A DNA stretch of 19,171 bases from Planctomycetota bacterium (GCA_014381385.1 JACNLR010000091.1:1-19171), one strand, 5' to 3'. Shown: positions 6,752 through 13,629, counted from the first letter of the stretch. Numbers and translations are program-made. The notes: generated by a model not told the origin, from the sequence alone.

Positions 6752-7564
6752 GTGGCTAAAAAGAAGACAGTAAAGAAAAAAACCACTAAAAAAGCATCGA
6801 AAAAGGCAGCAATAAAAAAGATCGTTAAAAAAACAACAAAAAAGGCCGCCAAGAAAAAAGTTGCGAAGAAAAAAAATACAAAAAAGATCGCCAAGAAAAA
6901 AGTTGCTAAAAAAGTTGCTAAAAAAGTAACGAAGAAAAAAACCAAAAAACGTGTTCCTCCGCCAAAGATTGCTGAAGCAAAAGTAACCCCTAAAAAGAGG
7001 ACTCGGATACGCAGAGGTGTCTCTGTATCTGATGCTGCACGAGTCGAAGAAGCAGATGATCAGGGTTTCGTTTTTATCAACGGTCGAAAAGTGCGTTTAA
7101 TTTCTACAGATGGAATTACAAAGAAGAAAAAACGATCCTCAAAAACAAAGAACAAAATCACTGAGGATAAAAAAAATCTCAATCTTAAAACTTCTCTCAC
7201 AGCGAAACAACTACGTGGATACCGAGACCGATTGATGAAGTATCGAGCAAGGTTACTTGTTGATCTTGGTACGATCGAACAAGAAGCACTCGACGTCAAT
7301 GCTGATATCAGCCACATGCCGATTCACATGGCAGACGTTGGGAGTGATGCATACGATCAAGATCTTAAACTAGGCATCGCTGCAAGCGAAAGAAAACGCA
7401 TCATCGACATTGAAGAAGCGCTTGTACGAATCAAAAAGAAAACATACGGTGTTTGCCACGAAACTGGAAGACCAATTCCAGATGCTAGACTGCGGGCAAA
7501 ACCATGGGCTATGTACACAAGAGAAGCTGCAGAGATCATCGAACGGCGAACTAGAAACAGATGA
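6752..7564 (+). CDS. DksA/TraR-family protein with lysine-rich N-terminal tail
   Basis: This 270-residue protein has two parts. Residues 1-70 are a histone H1-like tail with 36 lysines, built from AKKK, KKV and KKT repeats. The C-terminal part (about 145-270) is a DksA/TraR-like module: a coiled coil of two helices, then YGVCHETGRPIPDARLRAKPWAMY, which aligns with the C4 zinc-finger region. DksA proteins bind in the RNA polymerase secondary channel and tune transcription. Here the finger is degenerate: C235 is the only cysteine in the whole protein, so canonical zinc binding is lost. The tail could bind DNA, RNA or polyphosphate; this is inference. It starts with GTG behind a good Shine-Dalgarno. 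Its TGA overlaps the lspA ATG (ATGA, 7561-7564), so the two are coupled. Lysine-rich tails on DksA-like proteins are, as I recall, seen in planctomycetes. Confidence 0.85.
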   Translation: MAKKKTVKKKTTKKASKKAAIKKIVKKTTKKAAKKKVAKKKNTKKIAKKKVAKKVAKKVTKKKTKKRVPPPKIAEAKVTPKKRTRIRRGVSVSDAARVEEADDQGFVFINGRKVRLISTDGITKKKKRSSKTKNKITEDKKNLNLKTSLTAKQLRGYRDRLMKYRARLLVDLGTIEQEALDVNADISHMPIHMADVGSDAYDQDLKLGIAASERKRIIDIEEALVRIKKKTYGVCHETGRPIPDARLRAKPWAMYTREAAEIIERRTRNR

Positions 7565-8178
7565 TAGCGAACCCAGCATGGAAATCGCCACGAGCATGGT
7601 TGATTTTGCTAACTGTTATGGTTGCTGGGTTTACAGTTGATGTACTTTCAAAGTCTTGGGCGTTTCAACATGTTGCTACCCAACCTGTACTGCTTGAGCG
7701 TGACCAACTTCTCTCAAATCCGCACTGGACTCCAATCCCAATACACGAAGGTACTGTTGTAATTCCTGGAAGAATATTGAATTTTCGCCTAGTGCTCAAC
7801 GATGGTGCAGTTTTTGGAATCGGGTCTCAAAAAAGAATATTTTTTATATTCTTTACCTTTGCAGCACTGGGAATTGCAGGTTGGATTTTTAGCAGGCATA
7901 CCACAAAAGCCAATACGCTCGCGCATATTGCAATTGGGCTTGTTCTTGGTGGAGGGTTAGGGAACTTGTACGATCGAGTTTTCATTGGTCGGGTTCGCGA
8001 TTTTATGTACCTTTTTCCTGATAGACACCTTCCTTTTTCTTGGGCTTGGCCTGGAAACAACACTGAATTGTTTCCTTGGATTTTTAACACCGGTGATGTG
8101 CTCCTCCTCACCGGCATGGGGCTCTTGATGTTTTTTTTCTGGCGGCAACCAAGCCTAGAAAAAAGTACTACAGAGTGA
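7561..8178 (+). CDS. lspA: Lipoprotein signal peptidase (signal peptidase II)
   Basis: An inner-membrane aspartyl protease that removes the signal peptide from prolipoproteins after lipid modification. Hydrophobic segments lie at about residues 12-27, 93-110, 120-135 and 178-193, the usual four spans. The motif NDGAVFG (80-86) stands for the family N-x-GAxF. GGGLGNLYDRV, VRDF with D147, and NTGDV with D179 supply the two catalytic aspartates. At 205 residues it is longer than the common 160-170. The extra length lies in a stretch after span 1 (about 38-72) and in an insertion between the two catalytic motifs (about 152-173). It overlaps the upstream gene by 4 bp. A lipoprotein-processing enzyme fits an organism with an outer membrane. 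Confidence 0.93.
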   Translation: MIANPAWKSPRAWLILLTVMVAGFTVDVLSKSWAFQHVATQPVLLERDQLLSNPHWTPIPIHEGTVVIPGRILNFRLVLNDGAVFGIGSQKRIFFIFFTFAALGIAGWIFSRHTTKANTLAHIAIGLVLGGGLGNLYDRVFIGRVRDFMYLFPDRHLPFSWAWPGNNTELFPWIFNTGDVLLLTGMGLLMFFFWRQPSLEKSTTE

Positions 8179-8180
8179 AT

Positions 8181-8236
8181 GGCAGTCTGCACTTTGAAAG
8201 TGTCTCCTAGTTAGGCGCTGTAAACATAGAACTGCC
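8181..8236. repeat. Inverted repeat in the lspA/truB convergent gap
   Basis: The 64-bp gap between the convergent lspA and truB ends has GGCAGT (8181-8186) matched by ACTGCC (8231-8236). Inside it sits a near-perfect palindrome CACTTTGAAAGTG (8190-8202). No run of T follows either arm, so this is not a standard intrinsic terminator. A bidirectional termination or mRNA-end stabilising role is possible but weakly supported. Confidence 0.3.
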
Positions 8237-8242
8237 GTATTC

Positions 8243-8959
8243 CTACGTGAGAAGTTCCTGCACACGCTCTGGGCTTATCAAATCTTCCTCTGTAAGAAAC
8301 TCTGGCAAATCTTCCAATTTCAATGCTAATTCAAGCGTAAACTTACCAACTTCCGTTCGGCGTATTTCCGTGCAGTAACCACCAGCACCGAGCTTCTTAC
8401 CTAAGTCTCTCGCAAGCGAGCGAACGTAGAACCCCTTCGCACACGTGATGTCTATTGCTACAAGTGGCCACTCATACGTGAGCACTTTGATAGCGTGTAC
8501 GGTGACTGGCCTTGGTGCAATTTTTACATCCTTTCCCTTTCGGGCAACTGCATAAGCACGATGTCCATCTATCTTCACCGCGCTAAAAATCGGGGGGGCT
8601 TGCAATGTTTCACCCATAAAAGTCCCCACCGCTAGCTCTATTTTTTCCCTCGTTGGTATCTCAACAACATCCACTTCTTGACGCGGCGATTCTGCATCCA
8701 GTCCCGCAGTTGTCGCAGAAAGGTCGATAACCGTTGTATATCGCTTGTGGGTATCCATCATTTGGCTAAGTTTTTTTGTCATCTTTCCAACGCCCAGTAC
8801 TAAAACGCCCGTAGCTAAAGGGTCAAGAGTACCAGCATGCCCCGTCTTCATTTTCATACACTTTCTGCGCACAAGATTGACCATCGACATAGAAGTTGGA
8901 CCAAGCGGTTTATCTATAACAATTACACCGTGTAGGTCTGGTTTGCTTGGTTGCTCCAT
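8243..8959 (-). CDS. truB: tRNA pseudouridine(55) synthase
   Basis: Converts uridine 55 in the T-loop of tRNAs to pseudouridine. The 238-residue protein begins with GVIVIDKPLGPTSM and contains HAGTLDPLATGVLVLGVG (about 41-58), in which D46 is the catalytic aspartate. KRYTTVIDLS, PPIFSAVKIDGHRAYAVARKG and GFYVRSLARDLG are further family stretches. It is shorter than E. coli TruB (314) and lacks the C-terminal PUA domain, as in many short TruB proteins. The ATG is 23 bp from the divergent tRNA-Ser. A TATTGT hexamer (complement of 8966-8971) ends 6 nt before the start codon, with no Shine-Dalgarno. The enzyme and a substrate tRNA thus appear to share one promoter region, which may be coincidence. 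Confidence 0.95.
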   Translation of the reverse strand: MEQPSKPDLHGVIVIDKPLGPTSMSMVNLVRRKCMKMKTGHAGTLDPLATGVLVLGVGKMTKKLSQMMDTHKRYTTVIDLSATTAGLDAESPRQEVDVVEIPTREKIELAVGTFMGETLQAPPIFSAVKIDGHRAYAVARKGKDVKIAPRPVTVHAIKVLTYEWPLVAIDITCAKGFYVRSLARDLGKKLGAGGYCTEIRRTEVGKFTLELALKLEDLPEFLTEEDLISPERVQELLT

Positions 8960-8982
8960 ATCGGTACAATACCCTGTTCACT
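8960..8982. promoter_or_regulatory. Putative bidirectional promoter, truB / tRNA-Ser
   Basis: The 23-bp gap holds GGTACAATA. On the plus strand TACAAT (8965-8970) is a good -10 whose expected start near 8977 gives a leader of about 6 nt before the tRNA. On the minus strand TATTGT (complement of 8966-8971) is 6 nt before the truB ATG. The two hexamers overlap by 5 bases. No -35 was clear on either side. This is inferred from sequence. Confidence 0.5.
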
Positions 8983-9070
8983 GGACAGGTGACCGAGCGG
9001 CTGATGGTGCAGCACTGGAAATGCTGTGTGCGCCTTGTGCGTACCGAGGGTTCGAATCCCTCCCTGTCCG
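8983..9070 (+). tRNA. tRNA-Ser (anticodon GGA)
   Basis: Folding by eye gives a 7-bp acceptor stem GGACAGG/CCTGTCC with discriminator G (9070). The D-stem is ACC/GGT. The anticodon stem is CAGCA/TGCTG around the loop CTGGAAA, with anticodon GGA reading UCC and UCU. A long variable arm has stem TGCGC/GCGTA and loop CTTGT, and the T-stem is GAGGG/CCCTC around TTCGAAT. The long variable arm and discriminator G are serine tRNA identity features. The 3' CCA is not encoded and must be added. The stop codon of the convergent glycosyltransferase gene begins at the very next base. Confidence 0.96.
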
Positions 9071-10162
9071 TTATTTCGAAAGAGAACCAGCGGCACTCGC
9101 GAGTGCTTGCCCAAGTGCCTCTTCAACTTTCACCTTGGAAAAATATGTTTTGTATGTGCCGAATGCGGCTGCGTTATCTTGTAACTGCTCGCATCCGATT
9201 GCGAGTTCGACTGCTTTCACTATTGCACTCGCATTTCCTTGCTCAACCCAGTGGAAACCTGAAGTTGAACTCGCAAGTAATTCCTTTGGATATGCCTCGC
9301 TTCGCATAGTCAAGACAGGTCTACCACAAGCAATCGCTTGGTACACTTTGTTTGGAATAACACGCGAAGCTTTGTCACCCGTGCCAAAGATTCCCAGAAC
9401 AAGGTTTGCGTTATGAATATACGTGGGTAAGGATTCGTACGGACAATCTTCCCAACCAACAAAATGTACATTGGGCAGTGATCCACACTTTTTGATTGCC
9501 CCTGCTTTCATCGGACCGTCCCCTACGAGCGTCCACTCTATTGCTGGGTTCGTATTTTGAAGAATCGCTTCGCAAATCGTATCAACACCGTGCAGTTCAA
9601 GAAAATTTCCATAAAATAAAACATGGTATTTCGATTGGTCGCCTGTTTCTTTATTTGCAATCGGTTTAAAGAGTTGTTCTTCAGCACCAACTGGAATAAC
9701 GAAAATATTTTCACTGCGCACATTAAATTTTTCTTGAAAATACTGCGCATGCAACCAAGTATCTGCAATCAGAACATCGGCTAGTTGAAATAGTTTCGAT
9801 TCCCAGCGAAGCAAGCGGTCAGCAGCTTTACTGGTTGGTGCAAATTTGTTTCGCTCAAAAACCTGTTTATCGTATGCACTAATCAGGGGATCAAAAATAA
9901 GCGGAATGTTTTTTTTCTTTGCCCACTTACTAGCGCTTACTACATCACGCTGACGAAAACAAGGCACCCAGACGAAATCGGCGTTGCAACCAGATGTTAC
10001 TTTTGCTTCAAGATGGCCTGTGAAAGCGCACCTAGGTTTAAAGTCATACACAGAAAAGCCCAATTTCTGCATAGCACTACGAATAACACCGTTGCGAGAA
10101 TAAGAAACATCTGATCTCCCCCACCAAACTACTCGCTTTGCATCAAAAGCATCATTTGTCAT
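9071..10162 (-). CDS. Glycosyltransferase, GT4-like (GT-B fold)
   Basis: This 363-residue protein resembles family GT4 transferases, which move a sugar from a nucleotide donor to a lipid-linked or polysaccharide acceptor at the cytoplasmic face of the membrane. The C-terminal donor domain shows the strand HVLFYGNFLELHGVDTI, then WTLVGDGPMK, VHFVGWED and NKVYQAIACGRPVLT, the usual positions for nucleotide-sugar contacts. The classical E-x7-E pair is not clear. No membrane span is obvious. Its ATG lies inside the end of the upstream GT2 gene (11-bp overlap), so the two are co-translated. It is the last gene of the minus-strand block, and its TAA abuts the tRNA-Ser gene with no terminator between. 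Donor and acceptor cannot be predicted. Confidence 0.85.
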   Translation of the reverse strand: MTNDAFDAKRVVWWGRSDVSYSRNGVIRSAMQKLGFSVYDFKPRCAFTGHLEAKVTSGCNADFVWVPCFRQRDVVSASKWAKKKNIPLIFDPLISAYDKQVFERNKFAPTSKAADRLLRWESKLFQLADVLIADTWLHAQYFQEKFNVRSENIFVIPVGAEEQLFKPIANKETGDQSKYHVLFYGNFLELHGVDTICEAILQNTNPAIEWTLVGDGPMKAGAIKKCGSLPNVHFVGWEDCPYESLPTYIHNANLVLGIFGTGDKASRVIPNKVYQAIACGRPVLTMRSEAYPKELLASSTSGFHWVEQGNASAIVKAVELAIGCEQLQDNAAAFGTYKTYFSKVKVEEALGQALASAAGSLSK

Positions 10163-10931
10163 TACGTTTTTTGTGCTCTAATTCACGAAGTTTTGCGTAT
10201 CGGATAAATCGCATGAACGCATACATATGACTCGTGAGAATGCCATCTATGCCGTTGACGAATTCGCGGCGTAACAAGTAAGACTTCCAAAATGCAAAAA
10301 ATGGAAGGATGAGCATTGCAAGGAAATTCGTTTTCCTGCCCTTCTCTAAAAGAACTTCTGCTTGCATCGTGGAATAGCCGTTTGTTTTTTCAACATGATG
10401 TTGTAATGATCTAAACGACCGATGGTTAATCATCGATTTTAATGTTCCAATTGTAACATCGCTTGGAACGAGAACTGAATCGTGCACAATCTCGTCCTTA
10501 AAACCACAGATGCTTTTCTTATACATACGAACAGTTTTGAGAAATGCCGTCCATGGATGACCATGTTGTTGAAAGCCATAAATAGGGAGCCTAGGGATTC
10601 TATAGACTTGAAGTGGCGGTTCACCATTTTTAAATAGTCCAATAATCTCATCTCGCAACGCGTCAGTTACTTCTTCATCCGCGTCTAAATTAAACACCCA
10701 GTCGTGCTTACAGAGCTTTTCGCCGTAAACCTTTTGTGGTCCGTATCCCTTCCATGCATTGAACACAACGTTCGCGCCTAATTTTTCGCTTATCTCGACT
10801 GTATCGTCACTACTTCCGCTATCGATAACAATGACTTCGTCCACCCATTCAATAACGCTTCGAATCGTAACGGGTATACGATCCGCCTCGTCTTGTGCGA
10901 TGATAAAAACTGAAATAGGGCAAGGGTTCAT
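10152..10931 (-). CDS. Family 2 glycosyltransferase, WaaE/KdtX-like
   Basis: This 259-residue GT-A transferase has an N-terminal strand SVFIIAQDEADRIP, then IDSGSSDDT (36-44) and the DxD metal and nucleotide motif NLDADEEV (D83, D85). The C-terminal part has a hydrophobic stretch with basic flanks (FLAMLILPFFAFWKSYLLRREF, about 209-230), as in WaaE/KdtX-type lipopolysaccharide core beta-glucosyltransferases, which sit on the inner membrane. It follows the SDR gene after 27 bp and overlaps the next transferase by 11 bp. The ATG at 10931 is the only possible start downstream of the preceding in-frame stop. The only good Shine-Dalgarno (AAGGGAG) lies 17 nt upstream and is better placed for a five-codon ORF that ends on this start codon. 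Confidence 0.88.
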   Translation of the reverse strand: MNPCPISVFIIAQDEADRIPVTIRSVIEWVDEVIVIDSGSSDDTVEISEKLGANVVFNAWKGYGPQKVYGEKLCKHDWVFNLDADEEVTDALRDEIIGLFKNGEPPLQVYRIPRLPIYGFQQHGHPWTAFLKTVRMYKKSICGFKDEIVHDSVLVPSDVTIGTLKSMINHRSFRSLQHHVEKTNGYSTMQAEVLLEKGRKTNFLAMLILPFFAFWKSYLLRREFVNGIDGILTSHMYAFMRFIRYAKLRELEHKKRNDK

Positions 10932-10955
10932 TGTTTGGTAACCATATACTCCCTT
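10928..10955 (-). promoter_or_regulatory. Ribosome binding site and five-codon ORF coupled to the GT2 start
   Basis: On the minus strand AAGGGAG (complement of 10949-10955) is followed after 3 nt by an ORF of ATG GTT ACC AAA CAA TGA (10945 to 10928), encoding MVTKQ. Its stop overlaps the GT2 ATG as ATGA. The GT2 start has no Shine-Dalgarno at normal distance. Re-initiation after the mini-ORF is the simplest way to load ribosomes on GT2. This is inferred, not shown. Confidence 0.4.
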
Positions 10956-10958
10956 AGA

Positions 10959-11789
10959 TTATACTTCAGGGAGATACCGCATGACTTCGTTGTCTCTATA
11001 CGGGAGTACCCCTATTTGCAATTGACCGGATGCTTCCCATTTTTTCCACCAATATTCCGAAAACTCGCGAACGGTTTGCGGATTCCCCGTTCCAATGTTT
11101 CGAATACGTGGTTCGCCAGAAACAGGGGAATCACTCGTAACGGCTTGTAGAAACTTCTTAGCAACTTGTTCAACCGAAATGAAATCACGAACTTGATCGC
11201 CAAGAGTCATCTTGTAATTCTCGCCTGAAACGGCTGCGCGGTGTAAGGATGGATATAGTCGATTTGGATTTTCGCCTACGCCGAAAACATGAAACAATCG
11301 AAGAATTTGCAATTGCACTTTTTTTTCTGTAGCCCATGCTACTAACGCCTTCGATGCTTCTGCTTTTGAGGATGGGTATGATGCTGTTGGTTGCAACGGC
11401 GCATCGACTGGGATTTTGTCGTATTCTTCCGCTGCTTTTCCATATTCAAAACATGAACCAGCCACTACAAATTTTTGGACTCCGGCGTTACGCGCTTGAT
11501 CGAAGAGTTGTAGCGTTGCTGTAACATTCCAATAAAAGCAATTCTCGTACGAATCGTACGGAGGGTTAGGCGTGTGTGCTGCAAAATGTACGAGAGCATC
11601 ACAACCCTGTAAATGTTCTGAATATTCTTCGTCGAGAGCTCCGTCAAGCCAAAGAGGATCCGTTTCTAATGGGATTCGAGTTTTGCTCTTTGGTCTTCGC
11701 AATGCAACAATCTCGTGACCCTTATGCAGTGCTCTGTGCAAAAAGTGTGATCCAATAAAACCCGTGCCACCTGTTACAAAAATTCTCAT
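10959..11789 (-). CDS. NAD(P)-dependent SDR reductase/epimerase, probably final step of a CDP-dideoxysugar
   Basis: Extended short-chain dehydrogenase of 276 residues. It has the dinucleotide motif GGTGFIG (7-13), the strand ALVHFAAHTPN (65-75), and a catalytic set S112 (GSCFEYG), Y138 and K142 (SYPSSKAEA). Its ATG overlaps the TGA of the RmlC-like gene by 4 bp (ATGA). It is fifth in an rfbF-rfbG-rfbH-epimerase series, the position taken by the 4-ketoreductase AscF in ascarylose loci. It could instead be a paratose- or abequose-synthase-like reductase, or a 4-epimerase. All these are related SDR proteins and cannot be told apart by eye. It probably produces the finished CDP-sugar in the cytoplasm. 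Confidence 0.8.
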   Translation of the reverse strand: MRIFVTGGTGFIGSHFLHRALHKGHEIVALRRPKSKTRIPLETDPLWLDGALDEEYSEHLQGCDALVHFAAHTPNPPYDSYENCFYWNVTATLQLFDQARNAGVQKFVVAGSCFEYGKAAEEYDKIPVDAPLQPTASYPSSKAEASKALVAWATEKKVQLQILRLFHVFGVGENPNRLYPSLHRAAVSGENYKMTLGDQVRDFISVEQVAKKFLQAVTSDSPVSGEPRIRNIGTGNPQTVREFSEYWWKKWEASGQLQIGVLPYRDNEVMRYLPEV

Positions 11790-12328
11790 GTAACTACCTT
11801 GCGAGCATAGGAATCAAAAGATTCATGCGACGTATCCCTTTCTGAAAGAATTGGAACTTTACAAGGCCAATCAAAACCAAAACTGTTCCACATAATCCCA
11901 CCCTCTGCTGATTGTTGTTGCTCAGAAGAAGCGTTATAAAACAAAACAGAATTATCATGTAAACTCAAGAAACCATGCGCCAAGCCTTCTGGGATAAACA
12001 CAGCCTTCCCATCACCTTCCTCAAGGTGGAACGAAGCGGTCTTCCCGAACGTAGCCGAATCTTTTCGAATATCGAGGACAACATCAAGAACACTTCCAGC
12101 CATGCAGATGATTAGTTTAGAGTGCGCGTGCGGTTCACTTTGAAAATGCATGCCTCTTAAAACATTTTTTCGCGAAGTTGAATAAAACTGCTCTTTGCAT
12201 TGCATATCGATGCCATGTTCTTTATACATAGACTCGTTAAAGATCTTTGTAAAACTCCCCCTGTTATCTGGAAATAAATCAAGCGTTACAAGTGTACAAC
12301 CTTCAACTAGTGTTGATTCGTATTTCAT
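11786..12328 (-). CDS. RmlC-family NDP-4-keto-sugar epimerase (AscE-like in context)
   Basis: A cupin-fold epimerase of 180 residues, the normal size for the dTDP-4-dehydrorhamnose 3,5-epimerase family. The catalytic dyad is intact: H61 in VLRGMHFQ and D165 in LSERD. K71 and Y131 (FYNASS) match other active-site positions, whereas the usual YY pair further on is replaced by EQQQ. Family stretches DNRGSFTKIF, GSVLDVVLDIR, IPEGLAHGFLSL and GFDWP are present. No rmlA, rmlB or rmlD lies nearby. The gene sits 1 nt after rfbH and overlaps the SDR gene by 4 bp. The likely substrate is thus a CDP-4-keto-sugar, with C5 epimerisation as in AscE of CDP-ascarylose synthesis. The family call is firm; the substrate is inferred. 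Confidence 0.85.
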   Translation of the reverse strand: MKYESTLVEGCTLVTLDLFPDNRGSFTKIFNESMYKEHGIDMQCKEQFYSTSRKNVLRGMHFQSEPHAHSKLIICMAGSVLDVVLDIRKDSATFGKTASFHLEEGDGKAVFIPEGLAHGFLSLHDNSVLFYNASSEQQQSAEGGIMWNSFGFDWPCKVPILSERDTSHESFDSYARKVVT

Positions 12329-12329
12329 A

Positions 12330-13628
12330 TCATTGCGCTCCGTTCAAAAACGTATCTAGTTGCTTGGCAATGTACAACATCATTTCTTCAGTAATAGCTG
12401 GATAAACCCCGAGCCAAAAAGTATCGTTCATTATTACATTGGTATTAGTCAAATCGCCAACTACGCGATATTGAAGATCTTTAAAATAAGGCTGCTTTGT
12501 AATATTACCCGCAAAGAGAAGTCGAGTCCCGATTTTGCAAGAATTTAAATACATCAACAATTCAGTACGTGTTTTTGCCGAGCCTTCTAAGAGCGTTATA
12601 GGATAGCCAAACCATGATGGATCAGAATTTTCTGTGGCTTTTGGGAGGAGCAATTTGTCTGCAAGCGGTTCCAAACATGTTGTCATAAAAGTAAAGTTCT
12701 CCTTTCGCTTTTCGACAAATCCCTCAAGCCTTTCCAGTTGGGCAACTCCGCAAGCTGCTTGCATATCCGTAATTTTCATGTTGTAGCCTGCATGCGAATA
12801 CACATATTTGTGGTCGTACCCGTCTGGTAGATCTCCGTGCTTCTGCGTAAACCTTTGTTTGCACGTGTTGTCACAACCAGGCAAGCAGTAGCAATCCCTA
12901 CCCCAATCTCGAAAGGATTCAATTGATGTTTTGAGCTTGCAAGAGTTTGTCGCAACAGCGCCGCCCTCTCCCATTGTTATGTGGTGAGCGGGGTAAAAAC
13001 TATACGTAGCAATATCGCCAAACGTTCCTACCTTTATTCCTCCAAAAGTAGAACCAAGTGCATCGCAACAATCTTCGATGAGCCAGAGTCCTTTTTCATC
13101 CGCGAATTTTTTTACCGCAGCAACGTTAAAAGGATTCCCAAGCGTGTGCGCAACCATTATTGCTTTTGTTTTTTCAGAGTAAGCTTCGTCTAACTTGGAT
13201 ACATCAATGTTATAGTCTGGAATATTTACATCAACAAATACGGGGATTAAACCATTTTGAATAATCGGATTTACCGTGGTTGGAAAACCGGCCGCAACTG
13301 TGATGACTTCGTCTCCCGGCTTTAATTGGCGATCACCGAGAGTGTGGGAAGTCAGAGCGCTTAAAGCTAGCAAGTTTGCAGACGAACCCGAGTTTGTTGT
13401 TAGGACATGTTTTACACCGAGAAATTCTGCGAATTTTTTTTCGAACAGAGAATTAAACCTACCCGCCGTTAGCCAAGCATCGAATGCAGCTTCAGCCATC
13501 AATTGAATCTCACCAGAACCGATTACTTTCCCAGAAACAGGAATTGTAGTTTTCCCAGGAACAAATGGCATTGGGGTATCTTCACCAACGGTATATTCAC
13601 CGACAAGATTCGATAATTTTGATTGCAA
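12330..13628 (-). CDS. rfbH: CDP-6-deoxy-4-keto-D-glucose 3-dehydrase (E1)
   Basis: A PMP- and [2Fe-2S]-dependent enzyme that, with an E3 reductase, removes the C3 hydroxyl of CDP-6-deoxy-4-keto-glucose, the committed step to 3,6-dideoxyhexoses. The 432-residue sequence is full length and closely resembles Salmonella RfbH along its whole length. The aminotransferase lysine is replaced by histidine: H215 in FYPAHHITMGEGG, a hallmark of this enzyme. Cysteines C188, C246, C248 and C256 match the cluster pattern C-x57-C-x-C-x7-C. The start is a TTG at 13628, 1 nt after the rfbG stop. It is supported because residues 1-25 align with the RfbH N-terminus (SNLVGEY, PFVPG). The E3 partner is absent from the window. 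Confidence 0.96.
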   Translation of the reverse strand: MQSKLSNLVGEYTVGEDTPMPFVPGKTTIPVSGKVIGSGEIQLMAEAAFDAWLTAGRFNSLFEKKFAEFLGVKHVLTTNSGSSANLLALSALTSHTLGDRQLKPGDEVITVAAGFPTTVNPIIQNGLIPVFVDVNIPDYNIDVSKLDEAYSEKTKAIMVAHTLGNPFNVAAVKKFADEKGLWLIEDCCDALGSTFGGIKVGTFGDIATYSFYPAHHITMGEGGAVATNSCKLKTSIESFRDWGRDCYCLPGCDNTCKQRFTQKHGDLPDGYDHKYVYSHAGYNMKITDMQAACGVAQLERLEGFVEKRKENFTFMTTCLEPLADKLLLPKATENSDPSWFGYPITLLEGSAKTRTELLMYLNSCKIGTRLLFAGNITKQPYFKDLQYRVVGDLTNTNVIMNDTFWLGVYPAITEEMMLYIAKQLDTFLNGAQ

Positions 13629-13629
13629 T

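Noticed and set aside
6721..6945. Minus-strand ORF encoding a Phe-rich hydrophobic peptide
   Set aside because: It is the antisense of the AAA/AAG lysine codons of the DksA-like tail, so TTT/CTT codons give Phe and Leu by necessity.
6752..6960. Tandem DNA repeat or CRISPR-like array
   Set aside because: The repetition follows from lysine codons in an intact reading frame; there are no constant repeats with unique spacers.
8181..8236. Intrinsic terminator between lspA and truB
   Set aside because: The inverted repeat is present but neither strand has a T-run after it; recorded only as an inverted repeat.
8923..9126. Minus-strand ORF of 67 codons across tRNA-Ser, with a GGIRTLG stretch
   Set aside because: This is the well-known spurious translation of the antisense strand of a tRNA-Ser gene; the tRNA folds completely.
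8745..9416. Plus-strand ORF of 223 codons over truB, the tRNA and the GT4 gene
   Set aside because: It crosses a tRNA and two well-supported minus-strand genes and shows no recognisable family motif.
11786..12328. dTDP-rhamnose pathway assignment for the RmlC-like protein
   Set aside because: No rmlA, rmlB or rmlD is nearby, while three CDP-sugar genes directly precede it; a CDP-linked substrate fits better.
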